DNA from: Leuctra nigra
Taxonomy: Eukaryota; Arthropoda; Insecta; Plecoptera; Leuctridae
Assembly: GCA_934045905.1 (NCBI GenBank)
Contig: OW203771.1
Span: forward strand, 19,848,069-19,912,068
Reading direction: 5' to 3'
Length of the DNA: 64,000 nt
Within the stretch, counting starts at the first letter, position 1. The number at the start of each line of letters is the position of its first letter. The notes beneath the pieces are model-generated. The model did no database searches and was not told the DNA's origin. It was given only the letters and a program-made list of their open reading frames with translations. Shown piece by piece: positions 30,702 through 45,700 of the stretch. Made by a program: the position numbers and the translations under genes.

Positions 30702-33700
30702 ATGTGTTTGAAACTCTTTCTTCTGGCGCTCTGCTTTGTCGTGGCATGTGGCAAGACCGTGCCAGAGGCAGACAGGCCTGCTCCTGAATTAGGTAAGATA
30801 CAACGAAAATATATGATATTTCATATCATATTTCATATCTTGGTGCTAGTCCTAGTTGAAAAGGTATACTGGGTGGAAACGGTATTGCGTGAAAAAAAAT
30901 GTAATGGCATGCAATGACAAAATGGTCAAATGAAGATTTTTTATGACTCATTTTTGAGCGAGCGAAACGAGTGACTCCTTTTGACTCTTTTGACACTGAC
31001 ATTTTTTTTGCTGTTAACTGGATCAATAGAAGTCGCACCGTTTCACCGATCGATCTGAAATTTTGCACACATGTATAGAGACAACCTCTTCTGTTTGTAG
31101 ACGCTAATTTTTTTGAAATCCATTCATTGGTTAAAATTTAAATAAACATCTCCTGATAGGTTGAAAAATGAAAATGGTCTTCGATAAATCTGATCACACT
31201 CATATTGTTTAAATTTCAAAAATCACATAAAGGATGGTTTTAAATTTTAACAAATGGGAGGATTTGGCTGAAACTTTGTATGATTGGGGACAATGTTGGT
31301 GGTAATGACTTGTCTAAATATAATTTTGATCAAAAAAAACAATCGAAAGTTTTTTTTTAAATTTGAACCAATCAATGGATTTCAAAAAAATTAGGGTCTG
31401 CAACGCCCAGAAATGTTCCGTACATGTGTGCAAAATTTCAGCTCGATCGTAGAAAAACTCTGACCTGTATATCGTCAGTAACAGAAAAATCGAAAAAAAA
31501 TCAGAGGTCCGTGCCAAAAGAGCCAAAAGGAGACGCTCGCTCAACAAATAGCCCTTATTAAAATAAATTCAAAATTATCACGGAGGGGACGAGTGAATTT
31601 ATTTTCTAAACATCAAATCGTATGGGCTGACTGCAGAAAGTCACTAACTCACATTATTGGCGTTCTGAGATAATTGAGAACTAATTCGTCCAACCTATTC
31701 TTCGAAGAAAGTCAATGCATTTAGACTCTGAATTAAACTTATGTTCACTATAGTCAGTGCAAAGTAGGTTAGAGCTCACTAATGATATATTTTCTGAATT
31801 CATACTAACGATTTTTTTGTCGAGTATTGAAAAACTAAAATATGAGTTATGCGTTAGCACCTTTGCCTGAATACCATCTACTATTGCGTGTTTAGTGACG
31901 CTTCAACAACTTAATTTGCTAACTCAAAATAAGTGTTAGCGATCTTTCTCCAGTACGCACTTGAAATTAGACAATAGTCCCCCCCTCCCCCGCTGCACGC
32001 GCACTTATCTTGACCAATTACAATGTCAAGATAAAAGAGTCCTTCGATCAAGATGGTTTTTATCTGATTCATGGGAGCGTGTCAAGATTCACTTCGATCG
32101 TATGTTTAATATTACGTCAAAAGTCGATTATAATCTCGATAGCAGTTAGTTTTTGCACAATATGGAAATTACATAAATTAGATAGCTTTTTCAGTTGTTG
32201 AGGTATTGCAAGCGTGAGCGATTTTGTCGCTTGGTGTAGGCAATTTTATTTTGATACGATTGGAGACAAAATGGGTTGACGAAATTATTTGAAATTTTTA
32301 TCATGTTTAGATAAGAGACAAACTTAGAGCTATCACTTAGCAAAATTTTAATTTTTTGCTTCGTTAATTAGTTTTAATTCGTTGATATTTGGTGAAAAAA
32401 TTGTATATTTTCTTGTCTGCAATGGATGCTTAAAATTTAATTTTAAAAATATGCCCTTAGGGTTAAAGCTAGGTTGAAGGCCTAAGGCCTAAGGCCCTAA
32501 TTTTCTCTTTTATTTAATCATGATTAAAATTTGAGATCAATTGGTTCACGGGTATGGTCTCCAATCGTATCGGAAATTTCATAGTTTTGAGCGGTTTTGT
32601 TGAAAACTGGCGCCTAATTAACAATGCAAGCAGCTAAAATGATAAAGTGCTATTAACAATATACAATCAGACTGATCATGTGAACATCCTTCAAAGTTAT
32701 GAAGCAATTTTTCTCTCTCAATTTTCTAAAACGGCCGAGCGCTTGTATCAAACAGTTTATTAGGTGCCATAGCAACACTCAATGACAATGCTTGAATGAC
32801 CATTAAATATATGTGTTCACTTATAAACTATTTACGAAGACATTGACGAACCAGCCCTTATAACTAAAACGTTTTTTATGGTTTAGTCTTTTGTAATTTG
32901 CGTATATTGCAGGGACCCTAAACATATAGCTTAAACCCTAAATCATAACACCAATATTCTTGTCCCTGTTTTCTCGAATACCTTCCATCATAATGACGGA
33001 AGATTGTCTGAATTGTTGCAGATGAGGAATACCACATGCATCCAGCCGCCGCCAAGAGAACGAGGACCAGCAGCAAATACTCAGATCTTGAAAACGGTTA
33101 GTTTGCTCCTTGGATATAGGAGCTGATGTAGCATATGGACGACGCTTCATAAACATAAGCATTTTAAGTCAGTTTCAGTTTCAATTTATTTCCAATCACA
33201 TTCAATCAATACAAGTAGATACATTTGTTCTGCAGTGACATTTAAGTAGCAGGATTGATTATAATAGATTGATAGATTATAGATTAGATTGATAGAATTG
33301 ATTAGGAAAATGCACAGTATAACGCGATGAAGTGATCTCGAACTGGAACTTATTTCACAGTAAAAATAAGACAGATAGAAGCATAAAACGAATTAATAAT
33401 TAAATTAAATAACTTCCCACATTAATCTGATTTTCATTGCACCTTTGAAAGCCATCAATACACTCCGGAGGTACCTACAAAAACATTGTGTACCTATAAA
33501 ATATATCTATACCTATACCTATACCTATACCTATACATCATTTGCAGTGATTATTATTCCAGGTATTTTCTCAAAAGGTTTCGTTGCTATGTTCCATACC
33601 TGCTAAACTCTATAAATCAATTATCCGATGCAACCAATGTATCGATCTTGCTAAAAATCATTAAGTATCCGAACGGAATAGTAACATATATTTTTTGAAA

Positions 33701-36700
33701 GAATTGGTCTGGTCCGCTACATTGTTTGACCTGTAATTAATAACTAACAAACAAACATACCCAAATCGAAGATTCGAGCCATATCATGATCTGTGAAACA
33801 AAGTATACGTTGTTCCCATCTTTCCCGCTAGACGCTCCCTTCTGGAATGCCGGGGCCGACGCGACGCTTCTGGACCATCTGGCTCGGCAACAGATAACGA
33901 CCCCCGCCAAGAACATCATCTTCTTTATCGGGGACGGCATGTCTGTGCCGACCCTTGCTGCTGCTCGAGTATACCTGGGACAAGAACAAGGATTTGACGG
34001 AGAGGAACAGAAACTGGCGTTCGAGAAGTTGCAGTATACGGGAATGTCGAAGGTATGGTGAAACAGTTCCAAAATGTCGATCTTGTTGATATGCATGACA
34101 TTTCTCGTCAAAGATATACTGAAGTTATTATAGAATAATTAACTTCTAGTTTGAATAAAGATGTTCTAATGGAGGACCTCCTCAGAACGATCATATCTAA
34201 ATAAAACGAGGTTTATTTTTTTCTCTTGCAGACCTACTGCGTGGACGTCCAGGTAGCTGATTCCGCATGCACAGCCACTGCCTACTTGACTGGTGTGAAA
34301 ACAAATGACGGCTGTCTCGGAGTCACTGGGAGGGTGGCCTACGGAAACTGCACGGCTGAGAACGAGCCTGGGAACAGACTGGACTCTCTCATTGCCTGGG
34401 CTCAGGTAATCACAACAAACTTGATTAGTAATATGGATAACAAAAATGCGGATTGATTTACCTTAAGCACCACGTCACTTATGGTACTATTTTTTACCAT
34501 ATTGGTCAGTGAAGGTAACCTTAACACATTTTTTTAATAACGAAGCGAAAAATGGTTATCCGCACTTCCGGTCGTTAATAATTAAATAATTCTTGACGCC
34601 GTGAATGTTTTCGGAACCGTTGGAATGAAGAGCAGCAGTGTGGTTGTCGACCGTTCTTGAAGGAGCCTTCGAAACATCGCGCCACGGTCCTTTTCAGGAT
34701 TACTAACGCTTCCAACAGAAAACAACCGACAATCCTCCATTCATTATCAACAGCACATGCATATGATCTGAACGATGGAAATGTATTTGTCTCCAGGCTG
34801 CTGGGAAACGCACCGGCGTCGTGACGACGACACGTGTGACTCACGCGTCGCCCGCCGGCGCCTACGCACGCTCCTCGAACAGGGACTGGGAAGACGACTT
34901 CATGGTCAATGCCGATGGTTGGGACCCGGCTGTGTGTCTGGACATCGCCAAACAACTTGTCACCACAGAACCGGGCAAGAACATCAATGTCAGTACAGGT
35001 CGATCATAATTGACATGTGTAATTGACCCAACGGCTGGTGTGTTGGATACCTCGGTTCTCGTTAGATCACCGAGGTTAAGCAACATTGAGCGCGGTCAGC
35101 GGTTGGATGGATACAGACCATTCTACTCTGGCTTGCCAGTTGCTGCCGTTGGGCCAGAGAGACTGGGGTGTTTGGGGGTAAGTGTGATGACCTCCCTCCA
35201 CCTGGTATCAGTCTCTCGACGGTGCGGGTTGTGGAGGCCCGTGCTGTTTATGTCGCACCGTCCTTCGGATGGGACGTTAAGCCGTTTGCCCCCTTGGTAT
35301 CTTTCGTCAGGAGTAGGCTATGCCGGTACCGGATTTCCTCTTATCCCTTCTCTATATTACATTTTCACTAGTGGAGCCTGGCTCTGTTGAGAATATAGAC
35401 TTAATAATAAGTATATGACGCTGCGCTGAACAAGTCAATCAATATGAACATCAAACTATATTTTTATTAATTTTTTCACGAACACCATTCAAAGATATTA
35501 AAACGAGAAAATTGTAGGTTTAAAAAGAATTCTAACTACCTCTGCTCAGAATTAAGTAGACTAGACACCTGTACAACCTAGTAGTCAAAATAGTTTGCAA
35601 CTAAAAAGGCATCAAAATCGCATACCTAACTTACTGTCTCACACAACCTCTCCTAGCCTATAGTAAGAGAATTTAATTTGTAATTTTTCTCTTATGAAGA
35701 TTGTACGGAACTACAATTTGGATTTAGAAAAGGAAGCAAGGAGATTCACAACAGAAATATCTTGGTTCGAGTGAAGGTGGCATTAAGGAATGATGTGACA
35801 GAAATAACAGAAACTTTAGATTGTATAGAAATAAAGAATTATTACTGTGGTTGGATATGTGAATGCGATGGATGGTGCCTCAGAAAATGTGTAACTTCGG
35901 GGAAGAGAAAGTAGGGACTTCCTGAGAGGATGGCAAGAATCGTTAAGGAGTATTGAAATTCTGGAAGACCAGTGGTTAAACAAAGAAGAGTTCAAGTAAG
36001 GTTTCAGGATTAGTAACTGTTATAAAATCATTAACAAAAGATATATTTATAGTCCCCATCCAACGTTTTCCTTAGAGTAACGTGACGTTCCTAACATTAT
36101 GATACATGCCATCTAATATCTGAATGGACATCTTCATACTGCGCAGGTAATTCTTGGAGGTGGTCGACGTCACTTCCGTCCCTCGACTGCTACAGATGAA
36201 GAAGGGTCCAGAGGTTATCGTCTTGCAGGCTCTGAGGATCTCATTGCGCTCTGGCAGAGTGACAAGGAAGCAGCAAGTCAGCGCGCAGCGTAGGTTCAGT
36301 TCATGAGTGGAATATTGGAATGTTATTGGGTAATGCTAAAATATGAATAATTAGATGCAGTGACTCTCTAGGAAAAACATAGTTTGTTCCATAGCTTTTC
36401 CTCTGGACTGAGTGATTTCATTTGAGACACGATTTCATCAAGTTATAATTTTTGTCTTCTGTGCGTTGAGCTCTACATGTTAGTTGTGTAAGCTGAATAA
36501 GATACCAAAGTCTGTCGTGTAAGTGGTGTCGTACAGATTTGAAACATCTAGTTTATCGACCAAAGTGTATGATCCAACAATGTACCTATCTGCAGTTACG
36601 TGTGGAACCGAAACGATCTCTTGGCGGTGGATCCAACTCAGACCGACTACCTGCTGGGTCTGTTCGACGCTTCTCACTGTCAGTACCATCTGGACGGGAA

Positions 36701-39700
36701 TCCAGCGACGGAACCCACTCTGGCTGAGATGACGGAGACGGCAATCAAGATACTGGAGCAAGGTCCTGAGGGATACGTGCTCTTCGTGGAGGGTGAGTGA
36801 GCAGAAGAGCTTGTCTCTCCCCTTTTGAGTTCAAACAGACGGAAAATCATTTGAATTTTTTTTGAGCTCAGGTTGAAAATGAAACGACTCTATTCGTACA
36901 AAAAAGCGATACGTGAAGGAGCCACTTCTAGCAGGAGACTTTTTAGATGCCCTTTTTTATTTTGAAGTTTGTGTTTCCATATGGTAGTGAAAAAAGGAGA
37001 AACAATTTAAATCTAAATTAAGTTACAAGTTTACTTTTTCAATCATAACAAACAAATAAAGCAAAATTTATATAATTTATTTATATAAATATCCACCCGA
37101 TGTCCTTCATGATCCCCCCTATGTCTAGTACCAAAATAACAAGTCATTGTACACAAGCGCTTATGAGTATTGGAATGTTTAAATTGATTTTTTTATTGAT
37201 CAACATATTTATCAGCTTTACCTCAGTCACCAAGGCTCTAATTTATCTATCCTTATTATTCATACGTCGTCAAATCAGGGATTATTTAATCACTGTATTA
37301 CAAGGTACTAATTTTCTTGGATTGATAGAGATTAGTATTTGATATAATACATGTAAAAATATCTTTAAAATGTTATGATTTTTTGAAAATAGGTATAAAA
37401 AGTTCTTTCTACGTTACAACAAAGTATAGAATGAAATAAAACCGTGCCATCAGGGCCCCTATTCTCGAAACAGTTATCACGTCATAAGTTATGAATCATA
37501 AAAAAAATCATTGAGCGAGCGTAGCGAGCGTCTCCTTTCGGCTCATTTGGCACGGACCTCTGTTTTTTTTTTTTTTTTTTTTTTTTTTTTTCTGTTGGGT
37601 GAGGCTGTACAGGTCAGAGTTTTTCTTCGATCGATCTGAAATTTTGCACACATGTAGAGACAACCTTTTCTGTTTGCAGGCCCCAAATTTTTTTAAAATC
37701 CATTCATTGGTTAAAATTGAAATAAACATCTCCTGATAGGTTGAAAAATGAAAATGGTATTCGATAAATCTGATCAAATTCATATTTTGGCTATACAGGC
37801 CAGAGTTTTACTTTGATCTAGCTGAAATTTTGCACACATGTAAAACCAACCTTCTCTGTTTGCAGACCACAATTTTTTTGAAATCCATTAATTGGTTAAA
37901 ATTTAAATAAATATCTCCTGATAGGCTGAAAAATGAAAACGGTCTTCGATAATTCAGATCAAACTCATATTTTGCATGATCATTAAGACCAACATTGTCT
38001 CTTATTTTACAAAATTTCATCCCAATCAGTTAAGAACGTATGAACTTATTAACATTTTTAATATCTGTCAGTAATGAAGTATCAAAATGAAGGTTTTCCA
38101 GTGCCAATTGGATTGAATCTGATTTGTTTTATTTTAACCAGGGTTCTTAGATGCTTAGATGTTATTTTCAAGTTTCAATGAAAAGCATAATAATATGTTG
38201 TGTTGATTGAGTTATCATATTTCAATTCAATATGGATGTATATGTTTTCTGTGCTTGTGTACGCATTTCCGGTTCGAGAATTTGCATGTCCCCGTGCTCG
38301 CTCACCAACGCGTTACACTGAGCGTTTTCCTAGTAATATTAACATGGTGAGAGATAGGACAAACCTCCTTATGGTTCATAACTTGGGAGTTATGACGTGA
38401 TAACTATTTCGAGAATAGACCCCCCCAGGTGAGGTTCGTAACAAGTTGAAGCATGTGTTACACTTACCTCTGTTTCCAGGAGGCCGTATTGACCACGCCC
38501 ACCACGACACAACAACTGTGAAAGCTCTGGACGAGACTGTGGAGCTTTCCAAAGCTGTGGACGCAGCTCTTAGTATGACAGACACGCAGGACACGTTGAT
38601 AGTCGTGTCTTCTGATCATGCGCACACGATGACATTCAAGTAAGTGGAAAGCGAACGGGAAACGCACTGTTCTTCAAAGTGATTTACTTAAATTTTGTCT
38701 TCCCACTAAATAATGTAAAAAATCAGATAATAGCGACCCATCACAACCTAAATGCTAATAGACTAAATAATACCACACGCTGGAGTACTTTATAACCTCT
38801 GGTACGACCTCAAAGTGTTAAATACGATATTTATGGTAAAATAATCGTATTTAACACTTTGAGGTCGTACCAGATGTCATAAAGTACTCCAGTGTGTGGC
38901 ATTATTTAGTATATTAGGCTGTAATGGGTCACTATTATCTGATTTTGTAAAAAAAAAACGCTCTGACGAACCTTGCGATTCCGCTCGCTTACCCAGGCCT
39001 CGTAACTCTTTGGAATACGAATCAGACCCCTGGTGAACAGTCACCACATCTCATTATTGCACTTGCGAGCGCAACAACGAGACTTGGTTGTAAGCTCGAA
39101 ATTTGTTACGCAATGACACACTTATAACATTGAGGTAAGAAGGGTTAATTGTGTCTATGTTCTAGCGTTTAGTGCTCATTACTCATTAGTGATTTCGATT
39201 CCAACACTCACAGATTGTGTACTCCTTTAGGTTGACAGTATAGGTAATTGAAACCCCATAAAAAACACTTCGTGTAAAAATACCAGCCAAGTCTCTTCAA
39301 CTAAAAAAAAATATGAAATCTAAAAATTCTGCACTGAAAAGTAGTGATATCAAAAAATTAGCCAAGTCAAAACTTTATTTGAAAATCAAAAAATACTTGG
39401 CGCATCGTGTACTTAAATAGCTTGGAAGTATAAGCCAATTATAAATTATACATGAAATATACATATACATAGTATACCTATAATGCCCTAAAAAAAACGA
39501 TGCGCCAAGTATTTTTTGATTTTCAAATAAAGTTTTGACTTGGCTAATTTTTTGATATCACTACTTTTCAGTGCAGAATTTTTAGATTTCATATTTTTTT
39601 TTAGTTGAAGAGACTTGGCTGGTATTTTTACACGAAGTGTTTTTTATGGGGATATCACTCCTTTTTTTAGTTTATTCTAACAACTTGTGACACATATGAA

Positions 39701-42700
39701 ATGAACAATTACTAAATTCTTTTAAAAAATCATCACCCTTTACAATTTCGTTACCACTAATGAATAGCAGCGTATGGCCTTAAATAATTGCTTTAAATGA
39801 TCTTTCACGAAGAATAGCAAAGGTTTCATTCCAATCAGTCAACCCAGTTCCGAGATATGGAAACACTTCGGTTTTCAAAATGGCTGCTGAACTTTCTGCA
39901 ATGCCACATAGAATTTATTTCTATAAATGATGTGTATCATTTTAAGCTTTCTGAATATGTATTTATTGTATAGGAGGGAATTATAATAATTTATACATTT
40001 GAATAACGTCATTTCCGGTCTCATAAATAGGAAAATTCTATTTATACTGTTCATATTCCATAGAGATGGCCATCCGAATCGTTTGGCGCTAGTTTCATAC
40101 CGATTTGTCTACCAGTTTTTGAGATATGACGTTACTTCCGGTTTAAAAATGGCGGCTGAAATCTCTGACCCCTTGAAGTATATTTGAAACATGATTATAA
40201 TTTTATAAGCTGTCTCAAATAGTATATTTATTGCATCAAAATAAAAATTTGTGAGATTATTAAAATGTGTGACGTCATTTCCGGTTTAGGTATGAGAAAC
40301 TGCAAATATTATTGATGATAATACATAAAGTTGACCGTCTAAATTGTTTTGCGCTGGTTTCGTTGAAATCTATTTAGCCGTTATTGATATATGATGTCAC
40401 TTCCGGTTTCAAAATGGCGGCTTCCGGTTGGTTTTATAATAAGTCACATGAGACGTCAAAAGTACATACGTTACATAAATATCAAAATAATCGGATCAAT
40501 CTTTGTTGCCAAAAAGCCAATCGATGTATTTCAAATTTCATTACGTCATTTCCGGTTTCTTTAACATAATGTTTAGTCTTTTGCTACTTATCATGCATAG
40601 AGATGACCGTCTGGATCGTTTGGCGCAATTTTCGTTTCAATCGGTCCAGCCGTTGACGAGATATGACGTCACTTCCGGTTTCAAAATGGCGGCATAAAAC
40701 CAGTTATAGCAAAAGGCACCTCAGACGCCAAAAGTGCATATGTGGTAAAAATTTTAAATCAATCGGTTAAGCCGTTTATGCTGTGGCCTGTTTACCATAT
40801 TTTAGCTCCACCCTACTACTACTGAGATTATTACTAGGAAAACGCTCAGTGTAACGCGTTGATGAGCGAGCACGTAGAACATGCAACATCCCCATAGTAA
40901 CGATGCACGACACGGCACAAGTCGATTTTCTCTGCAATTTTTCAATCTCCATAATACTCTGGATGAATAACAGATCCATTGTGTCGTGAAGTCTTACCTA
41001 CATACCTTCTCCAGAAATCTCTTGTGACATCCCATACTAAACTCGTAAAATTACAATTAATACTTGACTGATTGGGCTTACAATATGTAAAATTTAATAT
41101 TAAGTTGGTCTTGATCACCATGCAAAATTTGAACTTAATGTGAACATTTTTATTGTCGACCAATCAGAAGACCTTATCTAAACTTAAACCAATTAGAGGA
41201 TTTGGCCTTCGTACTGCATCCGATTTTATGCGCTGGCTCAAAAATGCTTTCATTTTACTGTACATTGTGGATAGCTTGGCTGCTCTACAGGCCTTGCCTT
41301 GGAACAGAAGCTTAAAGAAGGCAGGGATGACAATTTAGTATACATTTTTCAAGATTATGGAATAAAATGACCTTAAAATGACAAAACTTTTGAAAATAAC
41401 GACAGATTAGACTGAAAATTGGCATAAATATCTAAAATGTTGGTACCAATGACCACGCGAAGTTTCAAGTTGATCGGTCAATCTGTTCTAGTTTAAATGT
41501 CAAAAATCACATGAAAAATGGTTTTAAATTTGAACCAATAGGAGGATTAGGCTGAAACTTTTTATGATTGGGTACAATGTTGGTTGCAATGTTTTTGCTA
41601 AATTTCAAATTGATCGAAGCACCCAATCGAAAGATAATTTTTTTAAATTTGAACCAATCACGGGAGCCCATTCAAAAACGATCCCAGGGACCGCATAGAT
41701 TACGTTAGTATGTGTACAAAATTTCAGATCGATTGCTTGAGCGGTTTGACCTGGGCTGTGACCACAAAAAAAAACAAAAAAAACAAACAAACACACAGAG
41801 AAAGTGCCATAAGAGTACCGTGGTGACGCTCGCTACGCTCGCTCAATTATGAAAACCGCCCTAAAACACTGTTTTCACGGCCCTCTAGCGCGCAAAGGGC
41901 GTAACCTATTGTTCCCAAATTTGGTATATGTTGTAGGGTGGGCCATAGCTCGAAATTAAGATATATCGCAACAATGTGAGATTTTCCAATTTTAAGATCC
42001 AGTAGGCCGAAAATGCCACTTTGATGCTTACAGTAAAAGTGGGTTTGCTCCAGCCTTTTTAAATGAGTGTGTGCGCGCGCCGTACGACTCGGCTGGCGTG
42101 GAGCGACCGCTCCACTAGATATGTCAGTCGGATGTGCTAACTTCACGCTGGAAAGCCCATGGATTTACAAATACCCAGACATCCACTATAATCTAGTGCA
42201 CAATTAGTGCTTTCAATACGTCAATACACGTCTTTCAATACGTTTTTAGTGTTCTACTCCCAGAAGTAGTGCTTTCTTACAAGTTCAAGTTTCAAGTTTC
42301 AAGTTTTATTTCCATTCAATGCAAGATACATTTTATGACCCTTGAGGACTTGTCCTCATATATCAGGGTATTATGGAATTTATGGAGGTTAATAACAATT
42401 ACATATTTATCTAAAACAATTCAGCATCCCATAATAATGATGAGTGTTAGTGTCCTAATACTATGTAAAAATATTGAAGAGTTGCATAATAAAAATACAT
42501 TGTCATTAGCTTAAATAATAAACAATATTAAGAATAATCCCAGTGGCTACAAGGTAACAGAGCATCACAATGGCATCACTCTCACTGATGTATGAAAATA
42601 AAACAGACATAAGAGATCATAAGAAATTACACTAAGTGGCAAATCACAATATATTCAATTATTATAGAAGGCAGAAGTCAATGGAACTATAACCAGTACT

Positions 42701-45700
42701 ATACTAAGTGAGGAGTAAATACAAGCATGAAACACCCACAAGAAATGTGATAATTTTAATTCTAATTCAGTTCAGGTCATTATCCTCGAGAAATTCATTT
42801 ATGGAGTAGTAGGCTGCTTTGGAAAGTAGAGTTTTCAGGGACCTTTTGAAGCTGTGGATATCCTTGGATTCTTTTATTCTACTTGGGATTTTATTATAAA
42901 TTTTTGAATGTATGTAAGCAGAGTTCTGTTGTATTAGTTTAGTTCTCTTATATTGAGTATGTACCTGGTGAGAGTGTCGTGTGTTATGGTTATGAATGTT
43001 GCTGTTTAGTGTTAATTTGTTTGAATTTAAATGCGTGTTGATTGAGGATTGGTATATGAAAAGACTAAAGAGGGTTAGTATACTATGATTGATAAAGTAC
43101 GGTTTACAGTGTGGTTTAGAATAAGACCCGTCACTGTGCCTATTCTTCATAAGTCCCATAATAATTCTCATTGCACGCTTTTGGATTTTAAAAATTTTGA
43201 TTAAGTTAGAAGAAGCGGAACCTCCCCAAAACTCAATACCATATCTTAAGTGGGACTCAAAGTTAGCGTAGTATGCCAGCTTTGCAGTTTTTATGTTAGT
43301 TAGCTTTTTTATTGTCTTAAGCGAAAAGCAAGCAGAACTAAGTTTACTAGATAGTGACTCACAATGCCAATTCCAACTAAGGTCTTTGTCCATTGCTAGT
43401 CCTAGGAATTTTATGTTATTTACACTGCTTATTTCAGTTATTCTGTTATCATTATGCATGTTACAAATAATAGTGTTCCCTGTTGGTGCGTTAATGTGGT
43501 TACCCGAGCTGTTAAAATGTATGAAGTTGGTTTTATTATGATTTATAATTAAATTATTTGCATTAAACCAACTTTGAAAGTTCACTAGTTCTATTTCAGC
43601 TTTGGCTTTAAGAGTCTCAACTGTTTTTTCACATATTATTAGACTAGTGTCATCTGCAAATAGTTCGGCATTTACTATGTTATATGGGAGATCATTAATA
43701 AATATATTGAATAATAAGGGTCCTAGTATTGAGCCTTGGGGTACGCCACGGGTTATAAGCTCAGGGTCAGATAAATATATAACCTCTTCGCCGCTTTGCT
43801 TAGTAGCCCGTAATTGTACTCGTTGGGTTCTATTATTAAGGTAAGACGTAAATAACTGATGAGGAGTACCTCTCACCCCATAGTGCCATAGCTTTTCGAG
43901 CAGGATGCTATGATCAATGCAGTCGAACGCTTTAGAAAGGTCCAAAAATATTCCTAGCACTTGATTTTTCTGTTCCAGGCCATGAGTGATTTTCTGCACG
44001 ACATTATGGATTGTGTTTGTTGTTGATTTACTTTTCCTAAATCCATTTTGGTTTGGAGAAAGCAAGGATTCAACTTCTAAGTAGAGAGTTAGTCTTTTGT
44101 GTAATATTTTTTCAAAGATCTTAGAAAAGGAAGGGAGCAGAGAAATAGGCCGGTAGTTTTCAACTTTTCCTTTGTCACCCTTTTTATGTATGGGAATAAT
44201 TTTAGCTATTTTTAGTTTGTTCGGAAATATTCCCTGGTTGATACACTCATTGAAAATGAAGGTTAGTGGAGTTTTTATAAGATGAATGCATTTTTTGATT
44301 AGTGACATTGGAAGGTTATCAAGCCCACTAGAATTTTTAGATTGAAATTTGGAAACTATTTGTATTATTTCAAGGTCATGAGTTGGAAAAAGGCAGAAGG
44401 AGTTTGGTGGTGATGCTGGAGCTTTTTTTAGATAAGATCGAAAGGTATCTTGATTTTTTCCTGAATTTGATTGGACCAGTTTACTAGCCATGGTTGACAG
44501 CTCATGGTTAAAAATGTTAGCTACTATTTTTTGGTCGACTATCTTCGAATTGTTTACGTCGATAGCTATATTTTTCTTTCTAATTGGGAATTTACTTCCG
44601 TTGGTGTGATGCTTTATTATTTCCCACACTTTTTTAGACTTGTTATCACTTCCTTTGATTGAGCATGTAATATTCATTCGTTTTGCCGATTCTAAAGATT
44701 TTTTGTATATTTTTTTGTAAGATTTGTAATAGTCGGCGATGAAGGAGTGAGGATAGTGAGTGGTTAGATTATAAAGGCACTTTAGATTAATGGATGATAT
44801 TTTTATACCCTTCGAACACCAGGCTTGCTTTTTGAATTTATTTTTGAATTTTATTTTCTTCTCTGGAAAGCAGGTTTCAAAGTGATTTTGAATGATTGAT
44901 TCATTTGATTCATTCAGAGTGAATGTGTCAATGTGTCATTCAGAGTGTTTACTTTCGGAGTGAATTGCATGAAATTCGATGATGCAGCCAACCTGCTTAA
45001 AAAACGTGAATCTAATAAAAGTAGAGTTTTTGTACTCAATTAATGCTTCGAACCCCCCTACTCCTAGAATTAGTGCCCTCTCATATTTTGGGACACATTC
45101 ACACCATACAATGGGCTGTGCTGCACACAGGATTGGAAGCACTAATTGAGTACTAACAGTTAGTGCGTATGAACCATTAGTGTGTCAATGAACTTCATGA
45201 AACTCCCAGCACCTCATTTTGAGATTGTAACCATCCTTGATTAGCTAAAACGACAAAGTTGTTGTATGTGAATTGCTATTGTATACATTGTTGACTTCTT
45301 TCTTGAAAGATTTACTCTCTTACGATACATCTTTTACTATCACTGATATTCTGAACTTGAAATCTATTCATAACCATTGGTTGGTCAATATTTTGAAAAG
45401 AGTAATCTACGAAGTGAAAAGAGCATTCCAACTCGTTTTCTAACCTCTAACTTGTGTTTTAGTGGCTACCCAGACCGTGGGAATTCCATCTTTGCTGCCA
45501 CGTCGATGGGAACAGATAATCTGCCGTACGCAACTCTCAGCTATGCCAATGGTCCAGGATACAAAGTGAATCCAGACGGTTCCAGATGGGATCTCTCACA
45601 GGATGACCTCAGTAAGAGCAAAGAATAGCATTGTCAGTAGGAACTGTGAATGGGGTTTCTAATATTCGATAATTTTTTTAATACACAGGGGCCAGATTCA

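Noticed and set aside
34575..34955. Antisense open frame over phosphatase 1 exon 5
   Set aside because: It is the reverse shadow of a GC-rich coding exon, and the + frame has the conserved phosphatase residues.
35027..35140. Functional 5S rRNA gene
   Set aside because: Homology stops before the 5S 3' end, there is no T-run terminator at the right place, and a SINE body follows.
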